DNA of 64,000 nt from UBA2231 sp964415175 (GCA_964415175.1 CAYPYG010000014.1:1-64000), one strand, 5' to 3'; positions 40,004 through 47,079 are shown, counted from the first letter of the stretch. Program-made: numbers and translations. Notes: generated by a model from the letters alone, not told the origin.

Positions 40004-41167
40004 TCAGGAACCGGCTTCCAGTCTCTTAAGGGCCGCGGCGGCGCTGCGCCTCACGGTTTCGTCCTTGTCCTTCCTGGCCGCCGCCCTCAAAGCTTTCACC
40101 GCGGCCTTTCCGCCCAGGCCGCCCAGCGCCGCGGCGGCCGCGGCGCGCACCGCCGGACTGGCGTCGCCCGAAAGCGCCGCGCGCAACGGCGCCTCGGCTC
40201 GCCGCTCGCCCAGTGCCCCCAGGGCTTTGGCGGCGGAAAGCCTCGCCTTTTCGTCGGGGTCGCGCAGCTGCGGCATCAGGCCAGGGGCCGCCCGCTTATC
40301 GGCCAGGGTCCCCAGCGAATCGGCGGCGGCGGCCCTTACCGCTGGTTCCAGGTCGCCGAGCGCCTTCAAAAGCGGCTCAAAGGCCGGGTCTCCGCGCCGG
40401 GCCAGTTCCGCCGCGGCCGCGGCGCGTACCGCGGCCGAAAGGTCCGAAAGAGCCTTTACGAGGGCCGCGGTAGAGGCCGGGAAGTTCATGCCTCCGAGAG
40501 TGCGCACCGCCCTCTCCCGGACGGAAGCGTCGGGGTCGGAGAGCGCGGAAGCGGCCGGGGGGACGGCGTCCTCGGCTCCCGTCGCTCCCAGCACGGACAC
40601 GGCGGAGGCCCGCACGGCCGGATCGCCGTCGGAGAGCGCGCCGGCCGCGGCGGCGGTGGAAGCGGAGCCCAGCAGCGCCAGCGCGGCCGGGGCCTCCCGC
40701 CTCACGCATTCGTTCTCGTCGCGCAGCAGGGCGGCGACCGGGGCGGCGGCGGCGGGATCGCCCAGCCGGCCCAGAGCGGAAGCGGCCGCGCAGCGCACCC
40801 AGCCCTCTTTGTCCGCCAGCAGCGCGATGAGCGGTTTCACGGCGGACCCGTCGCCCAGCTCCCCCAGTGAATCGGCCGCGTTGCCGCGCACTTCCTTCTC
40901 CGGGTCGCGCAGGGCCCTGAGCAGCGGTGCCACCGCGGTCCGGTCGCCGGCGCGGCCCAGCATATAAGCGGCCCGGCTCCTGGTTTTCGGGGACTTGTCC
41001 CCCAGCAGGCGGACCAGCTCAGGCACGGTCTCCCCGACCCCGAACGTTTTGTCGGGGGCGGCGGAAAGGGAGAGTAGCGCGCAGAGCGCGAGCGCGCCCG
41101 CGCGCGCGCATATAAAGAAGCCGTCGGAACGGCGGGGGCCAGTGGCGTTAAGTTTACCGTGACGCAT
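40004..41167 (-). CDS. Exported HEAT-repeat protein
   Basis: 387 residues. After a long Arg-containing start and a hydrophobic stretch (GALALCALLSLSAA, a likely signal peptide) the protein is about eleven helical repeats of roughly 31 residues, each of the form A..L...L.D....VR..AA..LG..GD, typical of HEAT/PBS-lyase-type scaffolds that bind proteins. The frame is open further upstream to 41326, but the extra residues would be read through a promoter and lack a signal-peptide logic, so I chose the ATG at 41167, preceded by a purine-rich AGAAAAAGAA. Its stop lies 8 nt before the giant gene, and the shared leader carries a c-di-GMP riboswitch. A job as a periplasmic chaperone or docking partner for the giant protein is inference from this coupling. 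The name PBS lyase should not be taken as an enzymatic function. Confidence 0.85.
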   Translation of the reverse strand: MRHGKLNATGPRRSDGFFICARAGALALCALLSLSAAPDKTFGVGETVPELVRLLGDKSPKTRSRAAYMLGRAGDRTAVAPLLRALRDPEKEVRGNAADSLGELGDGSAVKPLIALLADKEGWVRCAAASALGRLGDPAAAAPVAALLRDENECVRREAPAALALLGSASTAAAAGALSDGDPAVRASAVSVLGATGAEDAVPPAASALSDPDASVRERAVRTLGGMNFPASTAALVKALSDLSAAVRAAAAAELARRGDPAFEPLLKALGDLEPAVRAAAADSLGTLADKRAAPGLMPQLRDPDEKARLSAAKALGALGERRAEAPLRAALSGDASPAVRAAAAAALGGLGGKAAVKALRAAARKDKDETVRRSAAAALKRLEAGS

Positions 41168-41245
41168 TTCTTTTTCTGCCGGCACAACAAACAAAGACCC
41201 GGCAGGCAAAACACTGTCCGCCGGGGTGCCGATATATTTCATAAT

Positions 41246-41274
41246 ATTATAATACAAATAGGCCATTACGGAAA
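41246..41274 (-). promoter_or_regulatory. Candidate internal promoter P2 for the HEAT-giant operon
   Basis: A consensus TATAAT (41246-41251) lies in an AT-rich island, with TTTCCG 17 nt upstream as a weak -35. Transcripts would start near 41238, downstream of the riboswitch terminator and about 70 nt before the HEAT ATG, so this promoter would escape c-di-GMP control. The -10 is strong, the -35 poor. Confidence 0.45.
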
Positions 41275-41341
41275 GGTTAAATCCGCTTTTACTTATCGTT
41301 ACCGGCCCTGGGGTTCCCTGTCGCATATTTCACCAGACAAT

Positions 41342-41385
41342 AAAAAACCGCCAGCCCTCTCCGGAACCCGAAGACAGGCCAACGG
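41342..41385 (-). terminator. Riboswitch-controlled intrinsic terminator
   Basis: On the minus strand CCGTTGGCCTGTCTTCGG, loop GTT, then CCGGAGAGGGCTGGCGG and six T residues. The stem has a central internal loop and three G-T wobbles. The 5' arm contains CCTGTCTTCGG (41378-41368), the exact complement of the 3' edge of the aptamer (41441-41431), so the terminator and the alternative pairing are mutually exclusive. Confidence 0.7.
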
Positions 41386-41430
41386 CCTCGAAAATCACGC
41401 CGAAAGGCGGCACAACCGCCCTCGCGCTTT

Positions 41431-41513
41431 CCTGTCTTCGGCAGCCAGGCAGTCCGCCGTCGGACCCTCGGCTTTGCGCCCCCGCCTTTGGGCGGGTTTG
41501 CTATTGTCGTGAC
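41431..41513 (-). promoter_or_regulatory. c-di-GMP-I (GEMM-I) riboswitch aptamer
   Basis: Read on the minus strand the segment begins GTCACGACAATAGCAAACC, continues with a CCCGCC/GGCGGG hairpin, then GGCGCAAAGCC, a GTCCG/CGGAC hairpin, and CTGCCTGGCTGCCGAAG. This matches the conserved order of the GEMM-I aptamer (CACG, six nt, GCAAACC; hairpin; GGGACGCAAAGCC; second hairpin; CAGCCTGGTTGCCGAA). TGTC (41514-41511) can pair with GACA (41436-41433) to close the outer stem. The base before CAAACC is G, as in c-di-GMP-binding members rather than the cGAMP variants that carry A. The first hairpin loop is CAAA instead of the usual GAAA, and no tetraloop receptor is seen in the second arm. It lies between a near-consensus promoter and the HEAT-giant operon. 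Confidence 0.88.
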
Positions 41514-41550
41514 ACCACAAAAAGCATGGCCCCTGGGGGCCAGGCATCAT

Positions 41551-41578
41551 ATTATACAGGATTTTTCGTTTTTGTCAA
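41551..41578 (-). promoter_or_regulatory. Strong sigma-70 promoter P1 of the riboswitch leader
   Basis: TTGACA (41578-41573), 16-nt spacer, TATAAT (41556-41551): both hexamers are exact consensus. Transcription would start near 41544, about 30 nt before the aptamer. A small hairpin, TGGCCC CCAG GGGCCA, follows the start. The -35 is part of an inverted repeat TGTCAAG-N10-CTTGACA (41573-41596), a possible operator. Confidence 0.85.
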
Positions 41579-41598
41579 GAGGTCCGGGCCTTGACAGG

Positions 41599-42723
41599 TC
41601 AACCGCGGCCCGCGCGCCCGACGGCGGCCAGCCAGGCCGCGTCGCGGTAGAGCAGGGTCTCGGCCGGCCTGAGCCAGTCCTCGTGGAAAGCCGGGCCGGC
41701 CGGCGGGACGGCGACGTCGGGCTCCAGCCCGGCGCCCTCCAGCGCGGCCCCGGAAGGGGCCAGGAACCGCGCCACGGCCAGCCGCAGCCCGCCGCGGCCG
41801 TCCAGCCTGAAAGTCTTGACCACGGTGGCCGAACCCTTGGTCTTCGCGCCGTACAGCCTCGCGCCGGCCCCCTCCCGCAGGGCCGCGGCCAGCGCTTCGG
41901 CGGCCATGGCCGTCTCGTCGTTGACGAGCACCGCCAGCGGGACGCCGGCGTAGGGTCCGCCCTTGCCGGGCGGGAAGGTCATGTTATAGCCCTCGTGCCG
42001 GGAGTTTATCGAGAAACAGGGGCGGCCGCGGGCGGCGAACAGGGCGAAAACGGCGGCGGCTTCCCGCGGCAGGCCGCCGCGGTTGTAGCGCAGGTCCAGG
42101 ACTATCCTTCTGAAGCCGTAAGCCTTCATCGAGGCCAGTCCGCTTTCCACCAGGCCCGCCGCCCCGGCGGGGAAGGAGGGCAGGCGGACATAGGCGGCCG
42201 AAGCCGAAGGGTCGTAGAAGCCGAAGATGCCCGGCGGCCTGAACCCGGCGGGCTTCAGGGCGAACGAGAGTTCCCCCGGCCGGCGCATCCGCTCGGCTTT
42301 GAGGACCAGTTCGCGGGGCTCCCGCGCGAAGACCGGGAGTATGGCCTCAGGGGAGGGCCCGGCGCCGGACGCCGCGAGGAGGCGGTCGAAATCCTTCATC
42401 CCGGCCTTGTCGGCCGGCGAGCCGCGCAGCACGCGCAGCGCGCATACCCTTGCCCCGCAGGGGCCCAGGAGCAGGCCCGTAGAGGGGGCCGGGCTCAGCG
42501 CGGCGGCGGCCGCCACGCGCGGCCTGGCGCCGACCAGCGCCGCGTAAGGATCGAAAAGTTTGAGACCGGCCGGGCCGCGGGCGGAGAGTTCCGCGCGCAG
42601 CCGGGCGGGGTCATGCGCCTCCAGGGAATGCCGCTGGAACACCTCGATCATCTTCCCGTCCCTCTTGCCGTCGGAGCAGGCGCAGGCGAGGGCGGCCAGC
42701 GCGCAAAGGAGCGTCTTTCTCAT
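41599..42723 (-). CDS. S41 (C-terminal processing) peptidase-like protein, active site altered
   Basis: 374 residues. The N-terminus MRKTLLCALAALACAC is a signal sequence that may be a lipoprotein signal. A PDZ-like stretch with GSPADKAGM (residues about 100-125) precedes an S41 core: VLDLRYNRGG, the usual glycine-rich strand, VLVNDETAMAAEALAAAL at the position of the nucleophile motif (normally GSASASE), and YGAKTKGSATV at the position of the lysine motif (normally GKG). By eye the catalytic Ser is Thr and the catalytic Lys position is Ser, so activity is doubtful. The start has a clear AAGGA six nt upstream. It sits 16 nt after the Cys-rich membrane protein and probably shares its promoter. 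Confidence 0.75.
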   Translation of the reverse strand: MRKTLLCALAALACACSDGKRDGKMIEVFQRHSLEAHDPARLRAELSARGPAGLKLFDPYAALVGARPRVAAAAALSPAPSTGLLLGPCGARVCALRVLRGSPADKAGMKDFDRLLAASGAGPSPEAILPVFAREPRELVLKAERMRRPGELSFALKPAGFRPPGIFGFYDPSASAAYVRLPSFPAGAAGLVESGLASMKAYGFRRIVLDLRYNRGGLPREAAAVFALFAARGRPCFSINSRHEGYNMTFPPGKGGPYAGVPLAVLVNDETAMAAEALAAALREGAGARLYGAKTKGSATVVKTFRLDGRGGLRLAVARFLAPSGAALEGAGLEPDVAVPPAGPAFHEDWLRPAETLLYRDAAWLAAVGRAGRG

Positions 42724-42739
42724 TCCCGGTCCTTTTTCC

Positions 42740-44029
42740 TCAAACCCAGATGCCGGCGCTCTGGTCCGCCGGGGCGTAGAAGTCGGCGCCGCAGGGGTCG
42801 TCCGGCAGGAACGGCCCGTACACCGGGCAGCTGTCGGTGGCGGGAGGCAGGCAGCAGCAGGGAGCGGCGCAGCTGCAGTCGCATTCCTCGCCGCAGCCCT
42901 GGTTGCCCATGTCGGTCCACTCCTGGTTCTGCAGGTCCTCCAGCCACTTATCGTCCTCGGGGGAACTCATCAGGTCCAGGTCGTCCCCGCCGTCGTCGTA
43001 GGAAGCCGGGGCCAGCGGCGCGTCGTCCTCCCCCCCCGCCGGCGCGCCGGGCCCGTTCCTATTGGTCACGCCGCTGAACATGGAATTGAGCATGCCGTCG
43101 CTCATGCTGGCCAGCGCCTTCTTGGCCTGGTACTCCTTGTCCGCCGCCAGCGCCTTCTCGGTGCCTTCCCTGTCCGCGCTCGCCGTCTTTACGTCCGGCA
43201 CGTCGAAGGCCGAAGCCCTGTCGGCGCTGATGTCCTGGTCGCGCAGGAACTTGGGTATGGAATTGGGGTCCACCACGTCCAGTTCCTTCTTCATCTTCTC
43301 GTCGTATTCCAGCGAAAGGCGTTCGCTGGAGGAGGAGCCGTCGAAGGAGCGGGCCAGCAGGGTCCGCGCCGCGTCGTTGGAGGCCTCGCGCGCCCCCATG
43401 ACCGAGCCGCGCCAGGCGCTGCGCAGGGCCTCGATGACGCCGCCCGAGCCCTTCCTGGAGGCGCCGGCCTTCACGCCGGTCTCGCCCGAGGCGGAGACCG
43501 CCAGTTTCGTTGAGCCGGACTGGAAAGCCGAGGCCCCGGCCGCGCCGAGCGAGGACCTGGCGGGACCGCCGGTCCCGCCCTTGGCGGCGGAAAGGCCGGA
43601 CGCCAGCCTGGGGGCCGGGCCGCCGTGCCCGCCGGCGGAAGGAGCGGGGCCGGGCGTACCGTTATCGGCCGCCGCGGCCGCGGTCCGTCCGCCGTCCGCG
43701 CCGGCGAAAGCGCTCACCTTGCCGGAGGAGGGGCCTTTCTCGTACAGGCGGTCCTCGACCTCCGACTTATAGCGGTCGTAGGAAGCCACCGCCTCCTCGT
43801 CCAGGGTCTCTTCGGAGGAGAAGAACTCGTGCGCGCCGCCCGCGGCGCCGCCGCCGGTCGCGGCGAGCCCGGAAGAGGACAGGTCGCCCGCCTGCGGACG
43901 GCCGGCCAGGTCCGAAGCCGCGTCCTTCATCACCGCGACGGCGATAATGCTGCCCACCAGGAGGAAGGCCCCCACCGGCAGCAGCCAGAGGAAATTACCG
44001 GCGCCCCGCTCTTTTTTCTTGTCCTGCAT
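42740..44029 (-). CDS. Single-pass membrane protein with cysteine-rich C-terminal tail
   Basis: 429 residues, not recognised. A charged start (MQDKKKERG) is followed by one transmembrane helix (residues about 15-35). The middle is Ala/Gly/Ser-rich and probably disordered, with a short conserved-looking segment DVVDPNSIPKFLRDQDI. The last 60 residues are unusual: CGEECDCSCAAPCCCL plus two further cysteines before the end, suggesting disulfides or metal binding. The frame opens upstream to 44116, but GGAGG four nt before the ATG at 44029 decides the start. The gene has its own promoter (44144-44172) and a leader of about 108 nt in which GCGTGAGCG occurs twice. Linkage to S41-like protein and the flp genes suggests an envelope role; nothing more can be said. 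Confidence 0.75.
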   Translation of the reverse strand: MQDKKKERGAGNFLWLLPVGAFLLVGSIIAVAVMKDAASDLAGRPQAGDLSSSGLAATGGGAAGGAHEFFSSEETLDEEAVASYDRYKSEVEDRLYEKGPSSGKVSAFAGADGGRTAAAAADNGTPGPAPSAGGHGGPAPRLASGLSAAKGGTGGPARSSLGAAGASAFQSGSTKLAVSASGETGVKAGASRKGSGGVIEALRSAWRGSVMGAREASNDAARTLLARSFDGSSSSERLSLEYDEKMKKELDVVDPNSIPKFLRDQDISADRASAFDVPDVKTASADREGTEKALAADKEYQAKKALASMSDGMLNSMFSGVTNRNGPGAPAGGEDDAPLAPASYDDGGDDLDLMSSPEDDKWLEDLQNQEWTDMGNQGCGEECDCSCAAPCCCLPPATDSCPVYGPFLPDDPCGADFYAPADQSAGIWV

Positions 44030-44143
44030 AGATCCTCCGCGAACCCCGCTCACGCTTTCCGCAGCCACCCGCGGACCGATAAAAGACACCTGCGGCCGGG
44101 GGAATGGTGGGACCATCTCCGGGCCGCGCTCACGCTCGCCAAT

Positions 44144-44172
44144 GTTATAGCAGGCGGAACGCGGATTTTCAA
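44144..44172 (-). promoter_or_regulatory. Promoter of the Cys-rich protein/S41-like operon
   Basis: TTGAAA (44172-44167), 17-nt spacer, TATAAC (44149-44144) with an extended-10 TG. The spacer holds CGTTCCG, also present in the flp promoter (46189-46217), so both may belong to one regulon. Confidence 0.7.
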
Positions 44173-44180
44173 GCCCCCCC

Positions 44181-44747
44181 CTATTGCAGACCGGGCAGCA
44201 CGAACTGGATGGGGCGGTCCCGGTTGGGCACGTACTTGACCACTTCGAGTTTCTTGCCGCCGCCGCAGATATAATCGTAGCCGTTGACGCAGGCGTCCCC
44301 GTAGGGGTAGGCGCAGACGGTCTGCTTGGGATATTTGCAGAAGAGCCGCAGGCCGGGCGGACGGGTCTCCACGGAGATAGTCACCACGTTCCAGACCTGG
44401 GTCCTCTCTATATCCAGCTTTACCTGCCGCGCGTCCGTGCCGGAGCTGATATAGCCCTGCACCACCTTCTCTATGTCCTGTTTGAGCTTCTGGTCGTCCG
44501 GCGAGTAACCCACGTTGATGTGGGACTCCAGCTGCCAGCGGCGGCCCGCGTAGTACGAGGCGATCTCCATCTTCTGCACCAGCACCAGCAGCTGGAAGAT
44601 CTTGATGGTGAGGAAAGCGATGATCATGAAGATGGGGAAGAGCAGCACCACCTCGGTCATCGCCTGCCCCCTCCTGAAGCGGGGCGCGCGGGGCCACAGG
44701 CCGGAGGCCTCCAGCAGCGCTCTTATTCCGGGGTCCTTGCGGGTCAT
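44181..44747 (-). CDS. TadE-like minor pseudopilin
   Basis: 188 residues. RRGQAMTEVVLLFPIF (residues about 25-40) is a type IVb prepilin motif: Gly, then Gln at +1 and Glu at +5, followed by a hydrophobic helix of about 25 residues. The rest is an exported beta-rich domain with several cysteines (CKYPKQTVCAYPYGDAC, ICGGG). TadE proteins are pseudopilins processed by the TadV peptidase and needed for Flp pilus assembly. The frame opens upstream within the preceding gene, but the ATG at 44747, 8 nt after the TadG-like stop, gives the prepilin leader the right length. No Shine-Dalgarno is visible, so translation probably depends on coupling. It is the third gene of the flp operon. Confidence 0.8.
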   Translation of the reverse strand: MTRKDPGIRALLEASGLWPRAPRFRRGQAMTEVVLLFPIFMIIAFLTIKIFQLLVLVQKMEIASYYAGRRWQLESHINVGYSPDDQKLKQDIEKVVQGYISSGTDARQVKLDIERTQVWNVVTISVETRPPGLRLFCKYPKQTVCAYPYGDACVNGYDYICGGGKKLEVVKYVPNRDRPIQFVLPGLQ

Positions 44748-44755
44748 GAGGGGGG

Positions 44756-45940
44756 TCAGGGGTAGAGCCTCGTCTGGTATTTGGGCGTGGGGTTGGGCCA
44801 GACGCAGTTGTTCTTGCCCGACCAGCCGCCCCCCCACATGGCGGGGCATTGCGTGGCGATGCGCGCGTGGACGCAGGGCCTGCCGGTCTCGCTGCAGGCG
44901 GCCAGCGTGTCCAGCGGCACCTGGAAGTAGTTGCCGCCCGCGTTCCAGCCCTGGAAGATCTCTATCCCCTCGCCGAGCGTTTTCAGGGAGGACTTCTCCA
45001 CCGACGCCACCTGGAAAAGGCCGGGGGACGGCATGTCGATGTCGGGAGTTTCCACCAGCTGGTACGGCGGTATGCCCGAGAGCGGCTTCTTGCAGAAGAA
45101 CTTGAGCTTCTGGACGAAATGCATCGCGAAATTGCCGTTGCTCTTGCTGACGCGGTTGGAGATGAAGTTGCTGGGACCGGACCTGAGGCCGTCCTCTCCG
45201 CAGGCGGACGGGTTCTCCAGGCACTCCGGCGGGGAGGCGTTGAGATAATAGGACTTGCGGAAGAAGTTGAAGTTCTCGGTCAGCCGCTTGAACACCGTGT
45301 ACTGCGACTCCTGCACGGAACCCAGCAGCGTATAGACCTGGGCGTAGAACTTGTAGACGAAGCCGGAGGCCTCGTTCCAGAAGATCATGATGTACTGCCC
45401 CTGCTCCTGGGTTATCAGCACCAGGCGCTCGTTCAGCTCGTCGCCGGGCTGCAGGTCGTTGATGCCCGGCCGCAGGCTGTCGTCGTAGCGGATGTCCCAC
45501 TTGGTATGGGAGTCCAGCGGTTTGGGCTGCACCTGGCGTTTCTCGTCCATGGGGTCCACCGACTTGGGGATGACGCCGTTCTCGTAGAGCATGTCGTAGA
45601 GACAGACGTCCCCGGTGCCCTGGCTGCGCTGGTAGACGTGGTCCGTGCCGGGAGTGAGGGAGGGGCACTCGAAGGCCTCCTTGAAGATGCGGTAGGGGAA
45701 GGCGCCGTTGACGTAGGCGGTGCGGTTGAAGAAATTGGTGTAGTCGCCCATCTGGATGAAGGCGGCCGAGTCCACCGCGAACTGCTGGCGGATCTTCTCG
45801 CGCGAGATCTTGGCGGTCTCGAAGATCAGGTAGACGAAGAGCAGCAGCGTGGGGATCACGAAGATCGAGGGAACGAGGACCTGGCCGGCCCTCTTCAGGC
45901 CGGCGAGTCCGGAGAGTTTCCCCGACCCGGTCCCGTCCAT
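44756..45940 (-). CDS. TadG-like pilus assembly protein
   Basis: 394 residues. One transmembrane helix near the N-terminus (residues about 21-43, VLVPSIFVIPTLLLFVYLIFE) follows RAGQ, which looks like a prepilin cleavage site, but the residue at +5 is Pro rather than Glu. The large exported domain has many aromatic residues and scattered cysteines. Position between Flp and a TadE-like protein, the N-terminal helix and the length fit the TadG group, although the usual von Willebrand A domain cannot be recognised. Start supported by GAGGGGAAGGAT just upstream. It lies 12 nt after flp. Confidence 0.65.
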   Translation of the reverse strand: MDGTGSGKLSGLAGLKRAGQVLVPSIFVIPTLLLFVYLIFETAKISREKIRQQFAVDSAAFIQMGDYTNFFNRTAYVNGAFPYRIFKEAFECPSLTPGTDHVYQRSQGTGDVCLYDMLYENGVIPKSVDPMDEKRQVQPKPLDSHTKWDIRYDDSLRPGINDLQPGDELNERLVLITQEQGQYIMIFWNEASGFVYKFYAQVYTLLGSVQESQYTVFKRLTENFNFFRKSYYLNASPPECLENPSACGEDGLRSGPSNFISNRVSKSNGNFAMHFVQKLKFFCKKPLSGIPPYQLVETPDIDMPSPGLFQVASVEKSSLKTLGEGIEIFQGWNAGGNYFQVPLDTLAACSETGRPCVHARIATQCPAMWGGGWSGKNNCVWPNPTPKYQTRLYP

Positions 45941-45952
45941 ATCCTTCCCCTC

Positions 45953-46153
45953 TCAGGAGGGCGTCCCTCCGCCTATGACCATGCCTATCAGGGTGAAAAA
46001 GCCGCCCAGGAACTTCCTGTGGAAGGCTATCCCCAGCATCAGCGCCACGCCGACAACGACGGCGAGCATCAGCATGTACTCGACCAGGGTCTGCCCCCGC
46101 CTCGGGCGCAGGCCCGGCCGGGGCAGGCAGTTCAAAAGGTCGAGTTCCATCAT
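45953..46153 (-). CDS. flp: Flp-type type IVb pilin
   Basis: 66 residues. RRGQTLVEYMLMLAVVVGVALMLG contains the Flp signature: Gly before the cut, Gln at +1, Glu-Tyr at +5/+6, then a hydrophobic helix, followed by a short C-terminus ending GGGTPS. Flp subunits polymerise into the Tad pilus after processing by TadV, which is not in this window. AAGGA lies 8 nt before the ATG; a second ATG follows immediately. First gene of an operon with the TadG-like and TadE-like genes. Only one copy is present, whereas many tad loci carry several. Confidence 0.9.
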   Translation of the reverse strand: MMELDLLNCLPRPGLRPRRGQTLVEYMLMLAVVVGVALMLGIAFHRKFLGGFFTLIGMVIGGGTPS

Positions 46154-46188
46154 CCCGGTTTTCCTTCCGCCGTCCGTCCCGTCACGAT

Positions 46189-46217
46189 GTTATACCACCG
46201 GAACGGGCTTTTTTCAA
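46189..46217 (-). promoter_or_regulatory. Promoter of the flp operon
   Basis: TTGAAA (46217-46212), 17-nt spacer, TATAAC (46194-46189), giving a leader of about 29 nt with GGAAGGA before the flp ATG. CGTTCCG lies in the spacer as in the promoter at 44144-44172. A further TATAAT at 46230-46235 without a good -35 may be a tandem promoter. Confidence 0.7.
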
Positions 46218-46276
46218 TACCCTCAGGATATTATAGCGCGCGCGTGTTAAATAAGTGTTGCGGGGCGCCAATGGAA

Positions 46277-46301
46277 AGGCGCCCGCCCGTGGCGGACGCC
46301 T
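46277..46301 (-). terminator. Likely terminator after the NarL-type regulator
   Basis: Minus strand AGGCGTCCGCC, loop ACG, GGCGGGCGCCT, then TTTCC. The 11-bp stem has one T-G wobble. The T tract is short, so termination may be partial. Confidence 0.5.
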
Positions 46302-46315
46302 CTTAAAGGGCGCCC

Positions 46316-46342
46316 GGGGACGCCATTCGGCATGGCGTCCCC
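46316..46342. repeat. REP-like palindrome, variant copy
   Basis: GGGGACGCCAT, loop TCGGC, ATGGCGTCCCC: a perfect 11-bp stem. It resembles the GGGGACACCATG palindromes at 47080-47106 and 56961-56985, with C in place of A at one stem position. Such palindromes are typical of REP elements moved by RAYT transposases; none is encoded here. Confidence 0.65.
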
Positions 46343-46361
46343 GCGGCTCCCCGCGGCCCTT

Positions 46362-47039
46362 TTACCGGGCGCCGTCTTCCGGCGAGATCAGGCCCTTCTC
46401 TATGGCCTTGACCACCGCCTCGGTGCGGTTGTTGACGCCCAGCTTCTGGAAGATGCTGTTGAGGTGGTTCTTGACCGTCTTGACGGAGCAGCCGAGCTCG
46501 GCGGCTATCTCCTTGTTGCTCTTGCCCTTGCCGAGCAGCGCCATCACCTTTATCTCGGTGGCGGTCAGCGAGTCCGGGGCGCTGTCGTAGCCGCCGGGAC
46601 CCATCTGGCGCAGGCCCTGTATCAGCTTGCCCATGATCGGCTGCGGGATCATGACGCCCTCGCTGTTGAACGTCTTGAGCGCGTGCACCAGCTCGCTGGC
46701 GGGGAGCATCTTGGACAGGTAGCCGTTGGCGCCGGCCTGTATGGCCTCGGTGATATGCGCCTCGTCCTCGTAGGAGGAGAGGATCAGCACGTTCGTCGAC
46801 GGGCAGTCCTTGCGGATGATGCGGGTGGCCGAGACGCCGTCCATCTGGGGCAGTTTTATGTCCATCAGGATCACGTCCGGCTTTATCTTCTTGGCCATGG
46901 AGACGGCCTCGGGGCCGTTGGAGGCCTCGCCCACCACCTCTATGCCTTTCTCGTCCTCCAGGAGGTCCTTTATACCCTCCCGGAAAAGGGTCTGGTCGTC
47001 CGCTATCAGCACCGTCACCGTCTTTTTGGGGCTTGCCAT
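46362..47039 (-). CDS. NarL/LuxR-family response regulator
   Basis: 225 residues. The N-terminal receiver has the acidic pair (IADDQ), the phospho-acceptor Asp60 in VILMD, and the expected Ser and Lys motifs (ILILSSYEDE is read as LILSSY; YLSKM). The C-terminus is a LuxR-type helix-turn-helix (LTATEIKVMALLGKGKSNKE and VKTVKNHLNSIFQKLG). It should bind DNA as a dimer when phosphorylated. The frame is open upstream to 47090, but AAGGAG eight nt before the ATG at 47039 fixes the start. It follows a receiver-kinase hybrid and a Cache kinase, its likely partners, and precedes the flp promoter, a likely target; both links are inference. Confidence 0.92.
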   Translation of the reverse strand: MASPKKTVTVLIADDQTLFREGIKDLLEDEKGIEVVGEASNGPEAVSMAKKIKPDVILMDIKLPQMDGVSATRIIRKDCPSTNVLILSSYEDEAHITEAIQAGANGYLSKMLPASELVHALKTFNSEGVMIPQPIMGKLIQGLRQMGPGGYDSAPDSLTATEIKVMALLGKGKSNKEIAAELGCSVKTVKNHLNSIFQKLGVNNRTEAVVKAIEKGLISPEDGAR

Positions 47040-47079
47040 GTTTCTAGCTCCTTGCTTTGTTTTCTCCGCCGGGCCCCGC

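Noticed and set aside
40004..41167. Phycobilisome lyase function
   Set aside because: The HEAT-like repeats resemble PBS-lyase repeats, but there is no phycobilisome context and the fold is a general scaffold.
41168..41326. Longer N-terminus for the HEAT protein
   Set aside because: The extra 53 residues would overlap the P2 promoter, and the signal peptide is better placed from the ATG at 41167.
44030..44116. Longer N-terminus for the Cys-rich protein
   Set aside because: GGAGG lies directly before the ATG at 44029, and the upstream part is the leader.
46230..46235. TATAAT as the main flp promoter
   Set aside because: No acceptable -35; the TTGAAA-N17-TATAAC pair downstream is better. It is kept only as a possible tandem promoter.
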